Origin: an uncultured Dehalococcoidia bacterium
Lineage (GTDB): Bacteria; Chloroflexota; Dehalococcoidia; Lucifugimonadales; CAJWER01
Direction of reading: 5' to 3'
Length of the DNA stretch: 64,000 bases
NCBI GenBank assembly: GCA_958296115.1
Contig: OY282442.1
Span: forward strand, 654,001-718,000
A program made the translations under genes and the position numbers. Positions 26,042-34,808 of this stretch are shown here, one piece after another. The stretch's first letter is position 1, and every line of letters starts with the position of its first letter. Below the pieces are notes generated by a model. It made no database searches. It was not told the DNA's origin and worked only from the letters and a program-made list of their open reading frames with translations.

Positions 26042-26059
26042 CAGGTCATAGACAAGCCC

Positions 26060-27691
26060 ATGATCCCTTTCGCCGTCGCCCCGCAGCCGCGCGCGGCCGA
26101 GGAAGCCATCCTCACCCTCATGAACGGCGGCAACGCAGTTGACGCCGCCGTCACTGCCGCGTTCGTCCAGGGCGTCATAGACCCGCTGAACTGCGGCATC
26201 GGCGGACTGGGTTGGATGCACGTGTACGACGCCAGGACGGGGGAGGACACGCTCCTGGACTTCTGCTCGCGGGCCGGCTCGAAGGCTGCGCCCGACATGT
26301 GGGTCAGCCGCGTCCAAGGGCCGAGCGCGGACGGCGTGGGCTGCATCCTGGAGGGCGACGTCAACGAGATAGGCTACCAGTCGGTCGGCGTCCCCACTGC
26401 CGTGAGCGGCCTGCGCGAGGCCCTCACCCGCTACGCCGCCCGAAGCTGGGCCGACGCCATCGCCCCGGCCGCAAAGCTCGCCCGCGAAGGATACCGCGTC
26501 CCGCGCGAGCTCGCCGAAGAGTGGCGCGTCCGATACTCCCCAGGGCGTCCCGACGCGATGGCGCGCTTCACGGCCACGCCCGGCGCCGCGGCCATATACA
26601 CGCGGAACGGCAGGCCGCTCGACGACGGCGAGACGCTGACCAACCCCGACTACGCCAACACTCTGGACCGCCTGGCCGCCGACGGCCCAGACGAATACTA
26701 CACCGGCAGCATCGCGCGGCGGCTGGTCGAAGACTGGGAGGCGAACGGCGGCCTCGTGACCGCGGACGACCTCGCGGGCTACAGCCCCGAAATCCAGCAG
26801 CCCGTGTACGGAACCTACCGCGGCTACACCATCTCCGACACGCCCCCGCCGTCCGGCGGCGTTACCCTCATACAGGCGCTGAACATCCTCGAAGGCTACG
26901 ACCTCCCGGCAATGGGACACAACAGCGCCGAATACGTACACGTCCTCTCGCAAGCCCTCGCCGCCGCTTTCGCGGACCGCGCGAAGTACATGGGCGACCC
27001 CGCGTTCGTGGACGTGCCAGTGGACATGCTCATCTCCAAGGAATACGCCGCCGAATGCCGCGCCCGCATAGACCATGGCGAAGCCTCCAGCTCCTTCCCC
27101 TCGCGGGCCCGCTCCACCGACGGCGCTGGCACCACCCACATCTCCGTCGTGGACGATAGCGGCTCATGCGTGAGCCTCACCCATACGAACGGCCTATGCT
27201 CCGGCGTCGTTACGCCGGGGCTGGGGTTCATGCAGAACAACTACATGATCGCCTTCGACCCGACGCCCGGCGGCCCGAACTCCATCGCGCCAGGCAAGAA
27301 GCGGACGACCGGCGCGTGCCCATGCATCGTCTTCAAGGACGGCAAGCCGTTCATGGTCGTAGGCGCGCCCGGCGGCGCCTACATCATCGGCGCAGTTCTG
27401 CAGTCCATACTGAACGTGATAGACCACGGCATGACCGCCCAGGAAGCCGTATCCGCGCCGCGCATCGACTGCCAGGGCGGCCCGATATACGTCGAGGGCA
27501 GGGTCCCAAGCTGGGTGTGCGACGACCTGCGGGCGCAAGGCCACGACGTCCACCGCGACACGTCCTCATACGGGCTGTACCCCAGCCGAGCGGCCCGTGT
27601 ACAGGCCATAGTCATCCATGACGGCGCTACGTCAGGCGGCAGCGACCCACGCGGCTACGGGGCTGCGATGGGGGCGCAGCCAGTGCAGTGA
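26060..27691 (+). CDS. Gamma-glutamyltransferase-family Ntn hydrolase
   Basis: 543 aa proenzyme-type protein. It opens AEEAILTLMNGGNAVDAAVT, the GGT signature, has GIGGLGWMHVYD (oxyanion/glycine-rich loop), and the autocleavage site is DGAGTTHISVVD, where the second Thr would become the N-terminal nucleophile of the small subunit. PPPSGGVTLIQ and APGGAYIIGAVLQ are further conserved blocks. There is no signal peptide, which points to a cytoplasmic enzyme; many such homologs are cephalosporin-acylase or amide-hydrolase variants. It follows accDA by 18 bases and converges with the membrane GT-C-like gene. Confidence 0.9.
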   Translation: MIPFAVAPQPRAAEEAILTLMNGGNAVDAAVTAAFVQGVIDPLNCGIGGLGWMHVYDARTGEDTLLDFCSRAGSKAAPDMWVSRVQGPSADGVGCILEGDVNEIGYQSVGVPTAVSGLREALTRYAARSWADAIAPAAKLAREGYRVPRELAEEWRVRYSPGRPDAMARFTATPGAAAIYTRNGRPLDDGETLTNPDYANTLDRLAADGPDEYYTGSIARRLVEDWEANGGLVTADDLAGYSPEIQQPVYGTYRGYTISDTPPPSGGVTLIQALNILEGYDLPAMGHNSAEYVHVLSQALAAAFADRAKYMGDPAFVDVPVDMLISKEYAAECRARIDHGEASSSFPSRARSTDGAGTTHISVVDDSGSCVSLTHTNGLCSGVVTPGLGFMQNNYMIAFDPTPGGPNSIAPGKKRTTGACPCIVFKDGKPFMVVGAPGGAYIIGAVLQSILNVIDHGMTAQEAVSAPRIDCQGGPIYVEGRVPSWVCDDLRAQGHDVHRDTSSYGLYPSRAARVQAIVIHDGATSGGSDPRGYGAAMGAQPVQ

Positions 27692-27723
27692 GAATCAAGG
27701 CCGTCGTCAATACTACCCTTCGA

Positions 27724-30042
27724 CTACTCCCCAAGCCGGAACTCCCCCTCCCAGAGGTAGTGGTAACCGCCTTCGACTGGCACGAACTGGCCGGCGACGA
27801 TGCGGGCAATATCATAATCGGGGAGAGTCGCCTTCGCTATACATCCCCCGTCGAGTATCACGCCGCGCTGGTCGAAGGGGAAGGCCAGGTCGTGGAAGCC
27901 GCGCTGCCGGCGCCGGTCGGGCAGGTCGTTCACGTCAACCGGCCACAGGGCGAGGAAGAACAACGCCTCCGTGTCGGCCGGGGCGCACGGCTCCTTCACG
28001 TAGGTCAGCGTGTTTTCGCTGAGATACACGTCCCAGTCGGAGCGAATTACCGGCTCGCGGTCGCCGACCAGATCTGCCAAGTAATCGCCGGCCGTCATCG
28101 CATCCGCCCGCACCGGAGGGGAGGCGTCGCGGGGCAGCACGAGCCCGTCCACGCACAGCCCCGTCTCCGTTTGCGTCCAGGCTTTGGGGAACGGTTCATC
28201 CGCGCCAGTCCATGACCACACTGCCAGCTTGTCCGGCGCGCAATCTCTGGCGAACGCCTGCGCCATCCGTCCGTCCACGACCACTCCGACATCTCCCGAT
28301 TGATAGTCGAAGTGCGGCTCCATCCGCTGCCAGAACCAGTCGGAACGATTGATCCCGCCCGATGACACCTCCGGCGGCTCGGTTGGCCAGAGATTGAATT
28401 GGAACTCGCCATCGTGGCGGTGATACGGCGGGCCTTGAAAAAAACAAGGCTGCCAACACCTGAACGCCTCCGGACGCTGGTTGGCGAAGTGGGTAATTCC
28501 GTAATGCTGGTAGAACGCGGCCTCGGTTCCTTCCTTTTGGGCGCGCAGGTAGTCGTAGGAGTTGACCAGACCGTCCAAGTTCACCACCGGAAAGCGCGAG
28601 AAGTACCCGGTGACGCCGGCGTCCCACGACCCGACCACGCTGTCCTCGGGCAGCACACGGTCCATAACCTGCACACCCATATGAGAAGTAACCTCCCATT
28701 CGCGGTATGTTGACTCGCTTTCCCAGTCCAACAACCGGATCTGTCCCGTGAAGTCCGCCTTTGCAAACAGGAACACCGCGCCAACAGCGACGATGCCCAC
28801 GCTCAGCAGGTTGGCCGCTTGGGGCCACCTCGGCCCGATGAAACGGCGGATGAAGTGGATGGCGACATAGCACCTTGCGGGAATAATAAGCGCCATCAGC
28901 AGATACGCCGGGACGAAGTACCAGTCATAACTCCCCCAGTAGGGATCCACAGTGAGAACGGTCTGAGCGAACTTGGCGAGATGGCCGACCGCCAAGCCGA
29001 ACACGCACACGAGGAAGGCCAACAGCAGCCAGTCCTTCCGGTTCTTGGAACGGCGGGCGAGCCACCAGACCAGAACGACGTAGGCGCAGACCTCCAGCGC
29101 GACCAGCAACTCGTAGTCGAACACGGGAATCTGCAAGACGTCACGGAAGTTCTGAACGAAGCTGTATCCGCCTTCGTTATCCCACCGGGCTTGCGACCAC
29201 ATCTGCTTGGTTGCGCCGCTCACCGGCGTCACGCCCCCGAAGACGATGCCGTTGTATGCGAAGTACACCAGGATGCCTGCGCCGGCGGCGAGAAACGGGA
29301 CGGCCGCCTTGACGTAGAGCGCGGAACGAACCCGCTCTCCGAGCGGCGCGCCGGGCGCCCGCTCCTGCCTCGACCACTCGATGAGACCCAGCGCGGCAGT
29401 GACCGCCAACGATATGGCGATGTACTCCAGGCGCACCCAGGGCAGAGCGAAGGCCACGGCGGCCAGCGGCCACTTCCACCGCGCCGGGTCCCGCGCGTAG
29501 AGCATCGCGGCCAAGAAGAACAGCCCCAACATGAACAGCGCGGCGGCCGCTTCCAGTCCAAGAAGTAAGCCGGCGCGCTGGTAGAGCAGCGGCAGCGCGG
29601 CGAACGGCAGGATCCAAGGCAGCCGCGCCAGCCGCGCCGCTGCCGCGATAAGGGCCACCCCGCCGGCGATGAGCATGATCTCGAACGCCTTGATGCCGAA
29701 CAAGGCCGCTTCCTTGTCGAATACCCAGTAGAAGGGCGTAATCAGCAGCAGCCAGAGGGGATGGTAGCCGTTCGTCCGGGTGATGCCGCCGTCGAAGGTG
29801 GAGAAGTTCCCCGAGGCCAGGTTATACGCAATCTGGAAGTAATAGAAGGCGTCGTCGTTGTTGACGTCCCGTATGAGGTTGATAAGGTCGTAGCGGGCCA
29901 GCATGTACCAAGCAAACCCGGCGCCGTATGCCAGAACACCGGCGACGAACAGGGCGAACAGGGCGGCACTCAGCCTGGAGGAAGGAATTACCCCCCCCCC
30001 CACGTACTTATGTTCTGATAGCGCGCGCTCAGGGCGCGCCAC
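27724..30042 (-). CDS. GT-C-like multi-pass membrane protein
   Basis: 772 aa. The first 470 residues hold about 10-12 membrane segments; an early loop has NNDDAFYYF (Asp63-Asp64) and TNGYHPLWLLL, resembling the acidic first-loop motif of GT-C glycosyltransferases that use lipid-linked sugars. The remaining 300 residues form a soluble, presumably external domain (PEDSVVGSWDAGVTGYFSRF onward). The start is uncertain: GTG at 30042 or GTG at 30003, both before an 11-G tract (codons 14-18 of the longer form) and neither with a good ribosome binding site. Base composition is less GC-rich than its neighbours, hinting at transfer. Function remains inferred. Confidence 0.7.
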   Translation of the reverse strand: MARPERALSEHKYVGGGVIPSSRLSAALFALFVAGVLAYGAGFAWYMLARYDLINLIRDVNNDDAFYYFQIAYNLASGNFSTFDGGITRTNGYHPLWLLLITPFYWVFDKEAALFGIKAFEIMLIAGGVALIAAAARLARLPWILPFAALPLLYQRAGLLLGLEAAAALFMLGLFFLAAMLYARDPARWKWPLAAVAFALPWVRLEYIAISLAVTAALGLIEWSRQERAPGAPLGERVRSALYVKAAVPFLAAGAGILVYFAYNGIVFGGVTPVSGATKQMWSQARWDNEGGYSFVQNFRDVLQIPVFDYELLVALEVCAYVVLVWWLARRSKNRKDWLLLAFLVCVFGLAVGHLAKFAQTVLTVDPYWGSYDWYFVPAYLLMALIIPARCYVAIHFIRRFIGPRWPQAANLLSVGIVAVGAVFLFAKADFTGQIRLLDWESESTYREWEVTSHMGVQVMDRVLPEDSVVGSWDAGVTGYFSRFPVVNLDGLVNSYDYLRAQKEGTEAAFYQHYGITHFANQRPEAFRCWQPCFFQGPPYHRHDGEFQFNLWPTEPPEVSSGGINRSDWFWQRMEPHFDYQSGDVGVVVDGRMAQAFARDCAPDKLAVWSWTGADEPFPKAWTQTETGLCVDGLVLPRDASPPVRADAMTAGDYLADLVGDREPVIRSDWDVYLSENTLTYVKEPCAPADTEALFFLALWPVDVNDLPDRRRQRGFHDLAFPFDQRGVILDGGCIAKATLPDYDIARIVAGQFVPVEGGYHYLWEGEFRLGE
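29991..30001 (-). repeat. 11-base poly-G tract at the start of the GT-C-like gene
   Basis: Eleven consecutive C on the plus strand (G on the coding strand) encoding GGG in VGGGV. A one-base slip would shift the frame of the remaining 750 codons. Confidence 0.9.
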
Positions 30043-30131
30043 AGATTGTCAGACCGAATCAAATCCCGTTGCAATTTACTGCGAGGTATTCCCGGATTCG
30101 CGGGCCTTCCAGATGAACTCAACCGAGTCTC

Positions 30132-31100
30132 CTAGGCGCACTGCGGGTCGTTGGGGTCCCAGCGCTGGAAGCCGGGCGTGTCCGAGGATGCGAGCTCCGC
30201 GCGGGCGGACCGCCAGCGCTCGGCCCACGTCTCGGCGTCTCGTAGCTCCGAATCGGGGTTGGAGCGGCTGCGCGCCACGAAGCCGGGAAACCAGCGGCGG
30301 CCCGTCGCCTCGCCTGTGGGGTTGTAGCGCAGGTCGAAGCTCCACCTGATGTCGTCGCTGACGTTCGGCAAGGAGGCGTGCATGGTGAGCTTGTTCATGA
30401 ACAGCGCGTCGCCAGGCCTCATGGGGACCGCGACCTGCTCGCCCGCCCGATGCTCCTGCGGGATGCCCTGCCTGTCCGGGTCGCCTGTGTAGCAGTGCAG
30501 CCCCAACCCGTTCGCGTGGCTCCCGCGGCCCACGACCAAGCACCCGTTATCCTCCGTGGCCTCGGTGACCGGCAGCCAGACGGTCAGGATGTTCGAATCG
30601 TCGGCCTCCTCGGTCACGACGCCTAGGTCCTGGTGCCAGAACGTGCGCCCGGCGAGCGAGCCGTTCCTGGCGGACTCGGGGAGGTATCGTTCGGGTGGCT
30701 TGATCCGCACGTGCTGCACCGGATTCGAGAATATCTCCGGGCCGACGAACTGCTCCACGGCGTCTAGCAGCCTCGGATTCCGCAGCAGCTCGAACACGGC
30801 CGAGCCGTGATGCATCGGCGTGTCGGGCTGGATGCCCTTCTGGGGAAGGGAGATGTCGAGCCAGTTGACGTATCTGCCCTCGGTCTCGCGGGCTATCTCG
30901 CTGAGACGCTCTCCGAAGGGCAGGTCTTCGTAGGCGCTACTCAGGACGCCTTCCGAATGCCACTGCTCCGCAAGCCTGTCCAGCAGCTCCGAGTACTCGT
31001 CTATCACGGGCTGGAGGTCTTCGTCCGGGTCGAGTATGCCCTCGCCCACCACGTAGCCATCCTCCTCGAACTGGTCCAGCGCCGACCTGGTTATCGTCAT
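30132..31100 (-). CDS. Phytanoyl-CoA dioxygenase-family protein (2)
   Basis: 322 aa Fe(II)/2-oxoglutarate oxygenase. It starts MTITRSALDQFEEDGYVVGE, with iron ligands in RTFWHQDLGVV (His-x-Asp) and the distal His in LTMHASLPNVSDD, and the 2-oxoglutarate Arg in RWSFDLRYNP. The ATG at 31100 follows AGGAG by seven bases. The protein is only distantly similar to the first PhyH at 15714-16511, so it likely has a different substrate. It is followed downstream by the GT-C-like gene (90 bases) and lies 74 bases after the DegT aminotransferase. Confidence 0.88.
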   Translation of the reverse strand: MTITRSALDQFEEDGYVVGEGILDPDEDLQPVIDEYSELLDRLAEQWHSEGVLSSAYEDLPFGERLSEIARETEGRYVNWLDISLPQKGIQPDTPMHHGSAVFELLRNPRLLDAVEQFVGPEIFSNPVQHVRIKPPERYLPESARNGSLAGRTFWHQDLGVVTEEADDSNILTVWLPVTEATEDNGCLVVGRGSHANGLGLHCYTGDPDRQGIPQEHRAGEQVAVPMRPGDALFMNKLTMHASLPNVSDDIRWSFDLRYNPTGEATGRRWFPGFVARSRSNPDSELRDAETWAERWRSARAELASSDTPGFQRWDPNDPQCA

Positions 31101-31174
31101 CCCAATCTCCTGGCGCATACGCGCCGGCGAGATTATGGCCCTCGCCGACGCCGCTGGTCAACCGCCTGTGGATC

Positions 31175-32431
31175 CTATCGGCGGCGAAACGCGCCCTCGA
31201 CCTTCGCCAGCGCCGCGAGTGTGTCGGCCACCTCGCCATCGCCCCAACCCTCGTGTACCGGCAGCTTCATGAAGCCGTCCATCACGGCAGCCGCGTTCGG
31301 GCATGGATACTCGCGGCCGGCGTCGCCCGTGTAGTCCGGCGAGGCCCAAGGGTAGCCGCTGGAGCCGAACACGCGCCGCTGAGTGAACCACGTCATGCGG
31401 TGCGGCATCAACCCCCATCCCAAATCGCTCGCCGGCACGCCCTCCGCGGCCAGCGCCTCCACGAACTCGTCCCTGCCGCACGTCAGGCGCTCGGCGTGGA
31501 CCTCGACGGGGAGCCACCAGTACGACGGCCTCGCGCCCGGCGGCGGCTGCATGATGGACACCGACTCCAGGCCCTGGTCTGCGACGCCGGCCTCCAGGCG
31601 GCTCACCACCTCGCGCCGGCGCTCCACCAGATCCGGCAGCTTGCCTATCTGCGCCCGACCGATAGCCGCCGCCAGGTCGCTCATGTTCAGGTTCAACGAC
31701 GCGGCATCGTTGGTCGAGCCGTCCGGCAGGAAGAAGGGCTTGCCCCTGTCCGACGCTCGGCGCGACCTGCGGTACAACTCCTCGCTGCGCGTGAACACCA
31801 CCCCGCCCTGTCCGCCCGTGTTCATGTGCTTGCCGAACATCGTCGAGACTGCGGCGACGTCCCCAAACGTACCTGCGTATCTGCCGCCAATCTCCGCGCC
31901 GTGCGCCTGCGCGCAGTCCTCGATGACGGGGACGCCATGACGCCGCCCGACCTCCACGATGCCCTCCACGTCCGCCGGATAGCCCGCGATATGCGCGACC
32001 ACGATTGCGCTCGTGAGCGGCGTAACGAGCTCCGAGACCTGCTCCGGGCCTGGCGAGAGGCTGCCCGGGGCAATGTCCGCGACGACTGGAACGCAGTTCA
32101 GCAGCGGTATGGGCATCATGCCGCCGGGGTCGGTCATGCACCCAACTATGACCTCGCTGAACGGCTCTACGCCGAGCGCCTTGAGCGCGGCGTACAGAGC
32201 CGCAGAGCCGGAGCTCACCGCGTCGGCGAACCCGCCGCCCATCATCTCCGCGAACTCGCGGCAAAACGCCGTCTCGGCTGGGCCGTCGTATCCGAAGGGC
32301 GCGCCGGTCGAGATGCTCTCGTCGAACAGCGCGTCCACCGCCGCCTTCTCCTCCGGCCCGAACTGGCCTCGCTGCGGCCACGGGCGCTCACGGACCCTCG
32401 GCCCGCCGCGCATGGCGAGGGCCGCGCTCAC
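31175..32431 (-). CDS. DegT/DnrJ/EryC1 PLP-dependent aminotransferase
   Basis: 418 aa fold-type I aminotransferase of the sugar-aminotransferase family. The PLP Lys lies in VSTMFGKHMNTGGQGGVVF, preceded by the pyridoxal-Asp segment GVPVIEDCAQAHGAEIGG and the early GSAALYAALKALGV. The C-terminal region YWWLPVEVHAE and the final CPNAAAVMDGFMKLPVH also fit. The GTG start at 32431 overlaps the upstream dehydratase stop as GTGA. Members transaminate nucleotide keto-sugars; no other sugar-nucleotide gene is close, so the substrate could differ. Confidence 0.9.
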   Translation of the reverse strand: MSAALAMRGGPRVRERPWPQRGQFGPEEKAAVDALFDESISTGAPFGYDGPAETAFCREFAEMMGGGFADAVSSGSAALYAALKALGVEPFSEVIVGCMTDPGGMMPIPLLNCVPVVADIAPGSLSPGPEQVSELVTPLTSAIVVAHIAGYPADVEGIVEVGRRHGVPVIEDCAQAHGAEIGGRYAGTFGDVAAVSTMFGKHMNTGGQGGVVFTRSEELYRRSRRASDRGKPFFLPDGSTNDAASLNLNMSDLAAAIGRAQIGKLPDLVERRREVVSRLEAGVADQGLESVSIMQPPPGARPSYWWLPVEVHAERLTCGRDEFVEALAAEGVPASDLGWGLMPHRMTWFTQRRVFGSSGYPWASPDYTGDAGREYPCPNAAAVMDGFMKLPVHEGWGDGEVADTLAALAKVEGAFRRR

Positions 32432-33399
32432 GGCAGCCCGCCTTCCAGGATGGCGGCAAGCGTGACGGGGTCTATGTTGCCGCCCGACACGACGCATGCG
32501 ACTTTGCCGCCGCCCGCCATGCCCGCGAGGGCAGCCGCCACTGGCGCTGCTGCGCCGCCCTCGGCTATGACGCGGTTCCGGTTCGCGAGCAGCCGCACGG
32601 CCTGGGCGGTGTCGTCTAGGCCCACTACGAGCGAGCCGTCGAGCAGCGTTCGGGCCAGCGAGAACATCTCCGGTTGCACTATCGGAGACCCGATGGCGTC
32701 CACGAAGCTGAGCGAATACGAGATCCGCGTCGGCTCGCCGGCGTCTAGGGCCGCGGCCAGCGGCGCGGAGGTTGCCGCTTCGGCGGCGTACACCCTGGCG
32801 CCCGGTCTCGCGGCCTTGACCGCCGACGCTACCCCGCAGCTCAGCCCTCCGCCGCCGTATGCCGCCACGACCGCGTCCACGTCCGGCAGGTCCTCCAGTA
32901 TCTCAAGCCCTATCGTGGCGTTGCCCGCCATCACGTCAGGGTTGCTGAACGGGTGGATGAACCGGCCGGACACGCCTGGGTGCGAGCGCGACGCGAAGAC
33001 CCGCGCGAAGTCCTCGAACGGAGCCTTCACGTAGCGCCCGCCGAGACGCTCGATGTTCGCCAGCTTGGTTTCGGGCGCGTTGTCCGGCACGACGGCAGTG
33101 GCCGGAATGCGGAGCTCGCGCGCCGCCCACGCCAGCGCCTGGGCGGTGTTGCCCGCGCTCACAGTCCACACTCCCCCCGCAAGCTCGGCCTCCGGTATGC
33201 TGCGAACCGCGTTGGTGACGCCCCGCAGCTTGAACGAGCCGACGGGCTGGAGGTTCTCCAGCTTTAGGTATATCTCGGCCGGCGCGGACTCGACGTTGAG
33301 CCGCGCCAAGGGAGTGCGGACGACTGCTCCAGCGATGCGCCGACGCGCGGCCTTGGCCTCGTCCAGGGTCACCGGGTCATGTCGCAGAGGTTCCCTCAT
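32428..33399 (-). CDS. Threonine/serine dehydratase-family PLP enzyme (copy A)
   Basis: 323 aa fold-type II PLP enzyme. The cofactor Lys57 is in PVGSFKLRG, the substrate loop is VSAGNTAQALAW (the usual SSGNH position carries SAGNT), and the phosphate-binding glycines are in AYGGGGLSCG. The terminal VVSGGNIDPVTL fits the family. It may deaminate threonine or serine, or act as a racemase. It is tandem with and clearly paralogous to copy B; the pair lies 9 bases apart and continues into the DegT gene with a 4-base overlap, forming one operon. Confidence 0.88.
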   Translation of the reverse strand: MREPLRHDPVTLDEAKAARRRIAGAVVRTPLARLNVESAPAEIYLKLENLQPVGSFKLRGVTNAVRSIPEAELAGGVWTVSAGNTAQALAWAARELRIPATAVVPDNAPETKLANIERLGGRYVKAPFEDFARVFASRSHPGVSGRFIHPFSNPDVMAGNATIGLEILEDLPDVDAVVAAYGGGGLSCGVASAVKAARPGARVYAAEAATSAPLAAALDAGEPTRISYSLSFVDAIGSPIVQPEMFSLARTLLDGSLVVGLDDTAQAVRLLANRNRVIAEGGAAAPVAAALAGMAGGGKVACVVSGGNIDPVTLAAILEGGLP

Positions 33400-33408
33400 G
33401 GGTGTGTC

Positions 33409-34386
33409 CTAGTGGCCGGGAGCGCCGCCCCGCAGTATCAGAGCGAGCTTGTCCGGGTCTATGTTGCCCCCGGAGACTATGCAAACTATCTTGCCCGCGC
33501 CCGCGCCGCCAGACAGCGCCCCGGCGACCGATGACGCGCCCGCGCCCTCGGCGACCACGCGGGCCCGCTCCGCGATGAGCCGGACCGCCCCAGCCGTATC
33601 TTCGAGCGACGACACGACGGAGCCGTCCAGCAGCTCCCTGGCGAGCGGCCACACGTCCTCGAACACGAACGGCGCCCCGATGCCGCTCACGAAGCTGGGC
33701 GGATGCTCGACCTCTGTCGGCTTGCCCGCGGCCAGAGACGCCGCGAACGCGGGGCCCGCCTCGACCTCGGCGGCATATACCCGCGCGGACGGCCTGAGCG
33801 TCTTGACCGCCGATGCGACGCTCACCGCGAACCCTCCGCCGCCGTAGGGCACGACAACCGCGTCCACGTCGGGCAGGTCCTCGACGATTTCCAGTCCGAC
33901 GGTTGCGTTGCCCGCCATGACGTTCGGGTCGCTGAACGGGTGCAGAAACAGCCCGTCCATGCCGTCCCGATGGTGTACGCGGCATATCTCCAGCACTTCC
34001 AGCCACGGAACCTTGACGATGGACGCGCCGAGGGCGCGGATGGCGTCGAGCTTGGCGTCCGGCGAGACGTCCGCCACAACACAGACGCACGGCAGCCCAA
34101 AGCGCCGCGCCGCCCACGCGACGGCAAGCGCCATGTTGCCGGAGCTCGCCGTCCACACGCCGCGCTCGAGCTGCCCCTCGTCAGCGAGCCGGATGGCGTT
34201 CACGGCCCCGCGCAGCTTGAACGCGCCGCTCGGCTGAAGGTTCTCCAGCTTCAGGTATATCTCCGCGCCGCGCGACTCCGCCCCGTCCAGGTTCAACCGC
34301 GCCAAGGGCGTGCGGAGGACAACATCGGCGATCCGCCCCCGCGCGTCGCGGGCGTCGGCTATGGGCACCGGGCTTAGGGGAGTCAT
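33409..34386 (-). CDS. Threonine/serine dehydratase-family PLP enzyme (copy B)
   Basis: 325 aa paralog of the neighbouring copy A, first gene of the operon. Lys57 is in PSGAFKLRG, the substrate loop is ASSGNMALAVAWAA (SSGNM), and PYGGGGFAVSV binds the phosphate. The proteins share long blocks such as AEIYLKLENLQP, HPFSDPNVMAGNATVGLEI and VSGGNIDP, but differ in the substrate loop, so they may act on different amino acids. The 141 bases upstream of its start hold no gene. Confidence 0.88.
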   Translation of the reverse strand: MTPLSPVPIADARDARGRIADVVLRTPLARLNLDGAESRGAEIYLKLENLQPSGAFKLRGAVNAIRLADEGQLERGVWTASSGNMALAVAWAARRFGLPCVCVVADVSPDAKLDAIRALGASIVKVPWLEVLEICRVHHRDGMDGLFLHPFSDPNVMAGNATVGLEIVEDLPDVDAVVVPYGGGGFAVSVASAVKTLRPSARVYAAEVEAGPAFAASLAAGKPTEVEHPPSFVSGIGAPFVFEDVWPLARELLDGSVVSSLEDTAGAVRLIAERARVVAEGAGASSVAGALSGGAGAGKIVCIVSGGNIDPDKLALILRGGAPGH

Positions 34387-34527
34387 GGCGGGTTATGGGC
34401 AGTGTATCAGTTACGCGGCTGTCCACTGGGAAGCAACGCAGCTAGAAGCCAGGATAACTCCTTTCGCGCTTCATCTCACCAGGAGCGGGATCCGGCAGTC
34501 CGATGGTGTACATCGCGCTGGATCTAT

Positions 34528-34808
34528 TCATTGGGTGATAATCGAATGTATCGACTCGGCGACATTATCAATGAAATCTACCGCATCTGTTGCCATCTGG
34601 CGATCTATCGGCCAAAGTTCATCGTAAGGCGACGGGATCATGTCAGATTCATGGGCGATCTTGTTCCTACGATCGACAATGAACTGTAATCTCTCCCTCA
34701 CTTCCTGCGAAGGGGATAGCCATACGCTGGCCGACCTCATCCCATAAATTAACCAAGATTCCGGACACGACGCAGATTTGTGCGAAACTGTTCAATCGCT
34801 GCCTGCAT
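34528..34808 (-). pseudogene. Degraded RiboL-PSP-type HEPN domain gene
   Basis: The locus begins at an ATG sharing its A with the parA stop (TAATG, 34806-34810), reads MQAAIEQFRTNLRRVRNLG and stops at 34749-34751. A second frame supplies LVNLWDEVGQRMA, and a third, open from 34740 to 34528, reads VRERLQFIVDRRNKIAHESD followed by WPIDRQMATDAVDFI. The RRNKIAH stretch is the HEPN RxxxxH catalytic motif, and the WPIDR...DAVDFI tail is typical of RiboL-PSP HEPN proteins. Intact members are about 200 aa, so roughly 100 central residues are missing besides the frameshifts. Probably a dead RNase partner of the ParA ATPase. Confidence 0.65.

Noticed and set aside
30132-31100. Recent duplication of the PhyH gene at 15714-16511
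   Set aside because: Both have the iron motifs, but overall the sequences are too different to be a recent duplicate.
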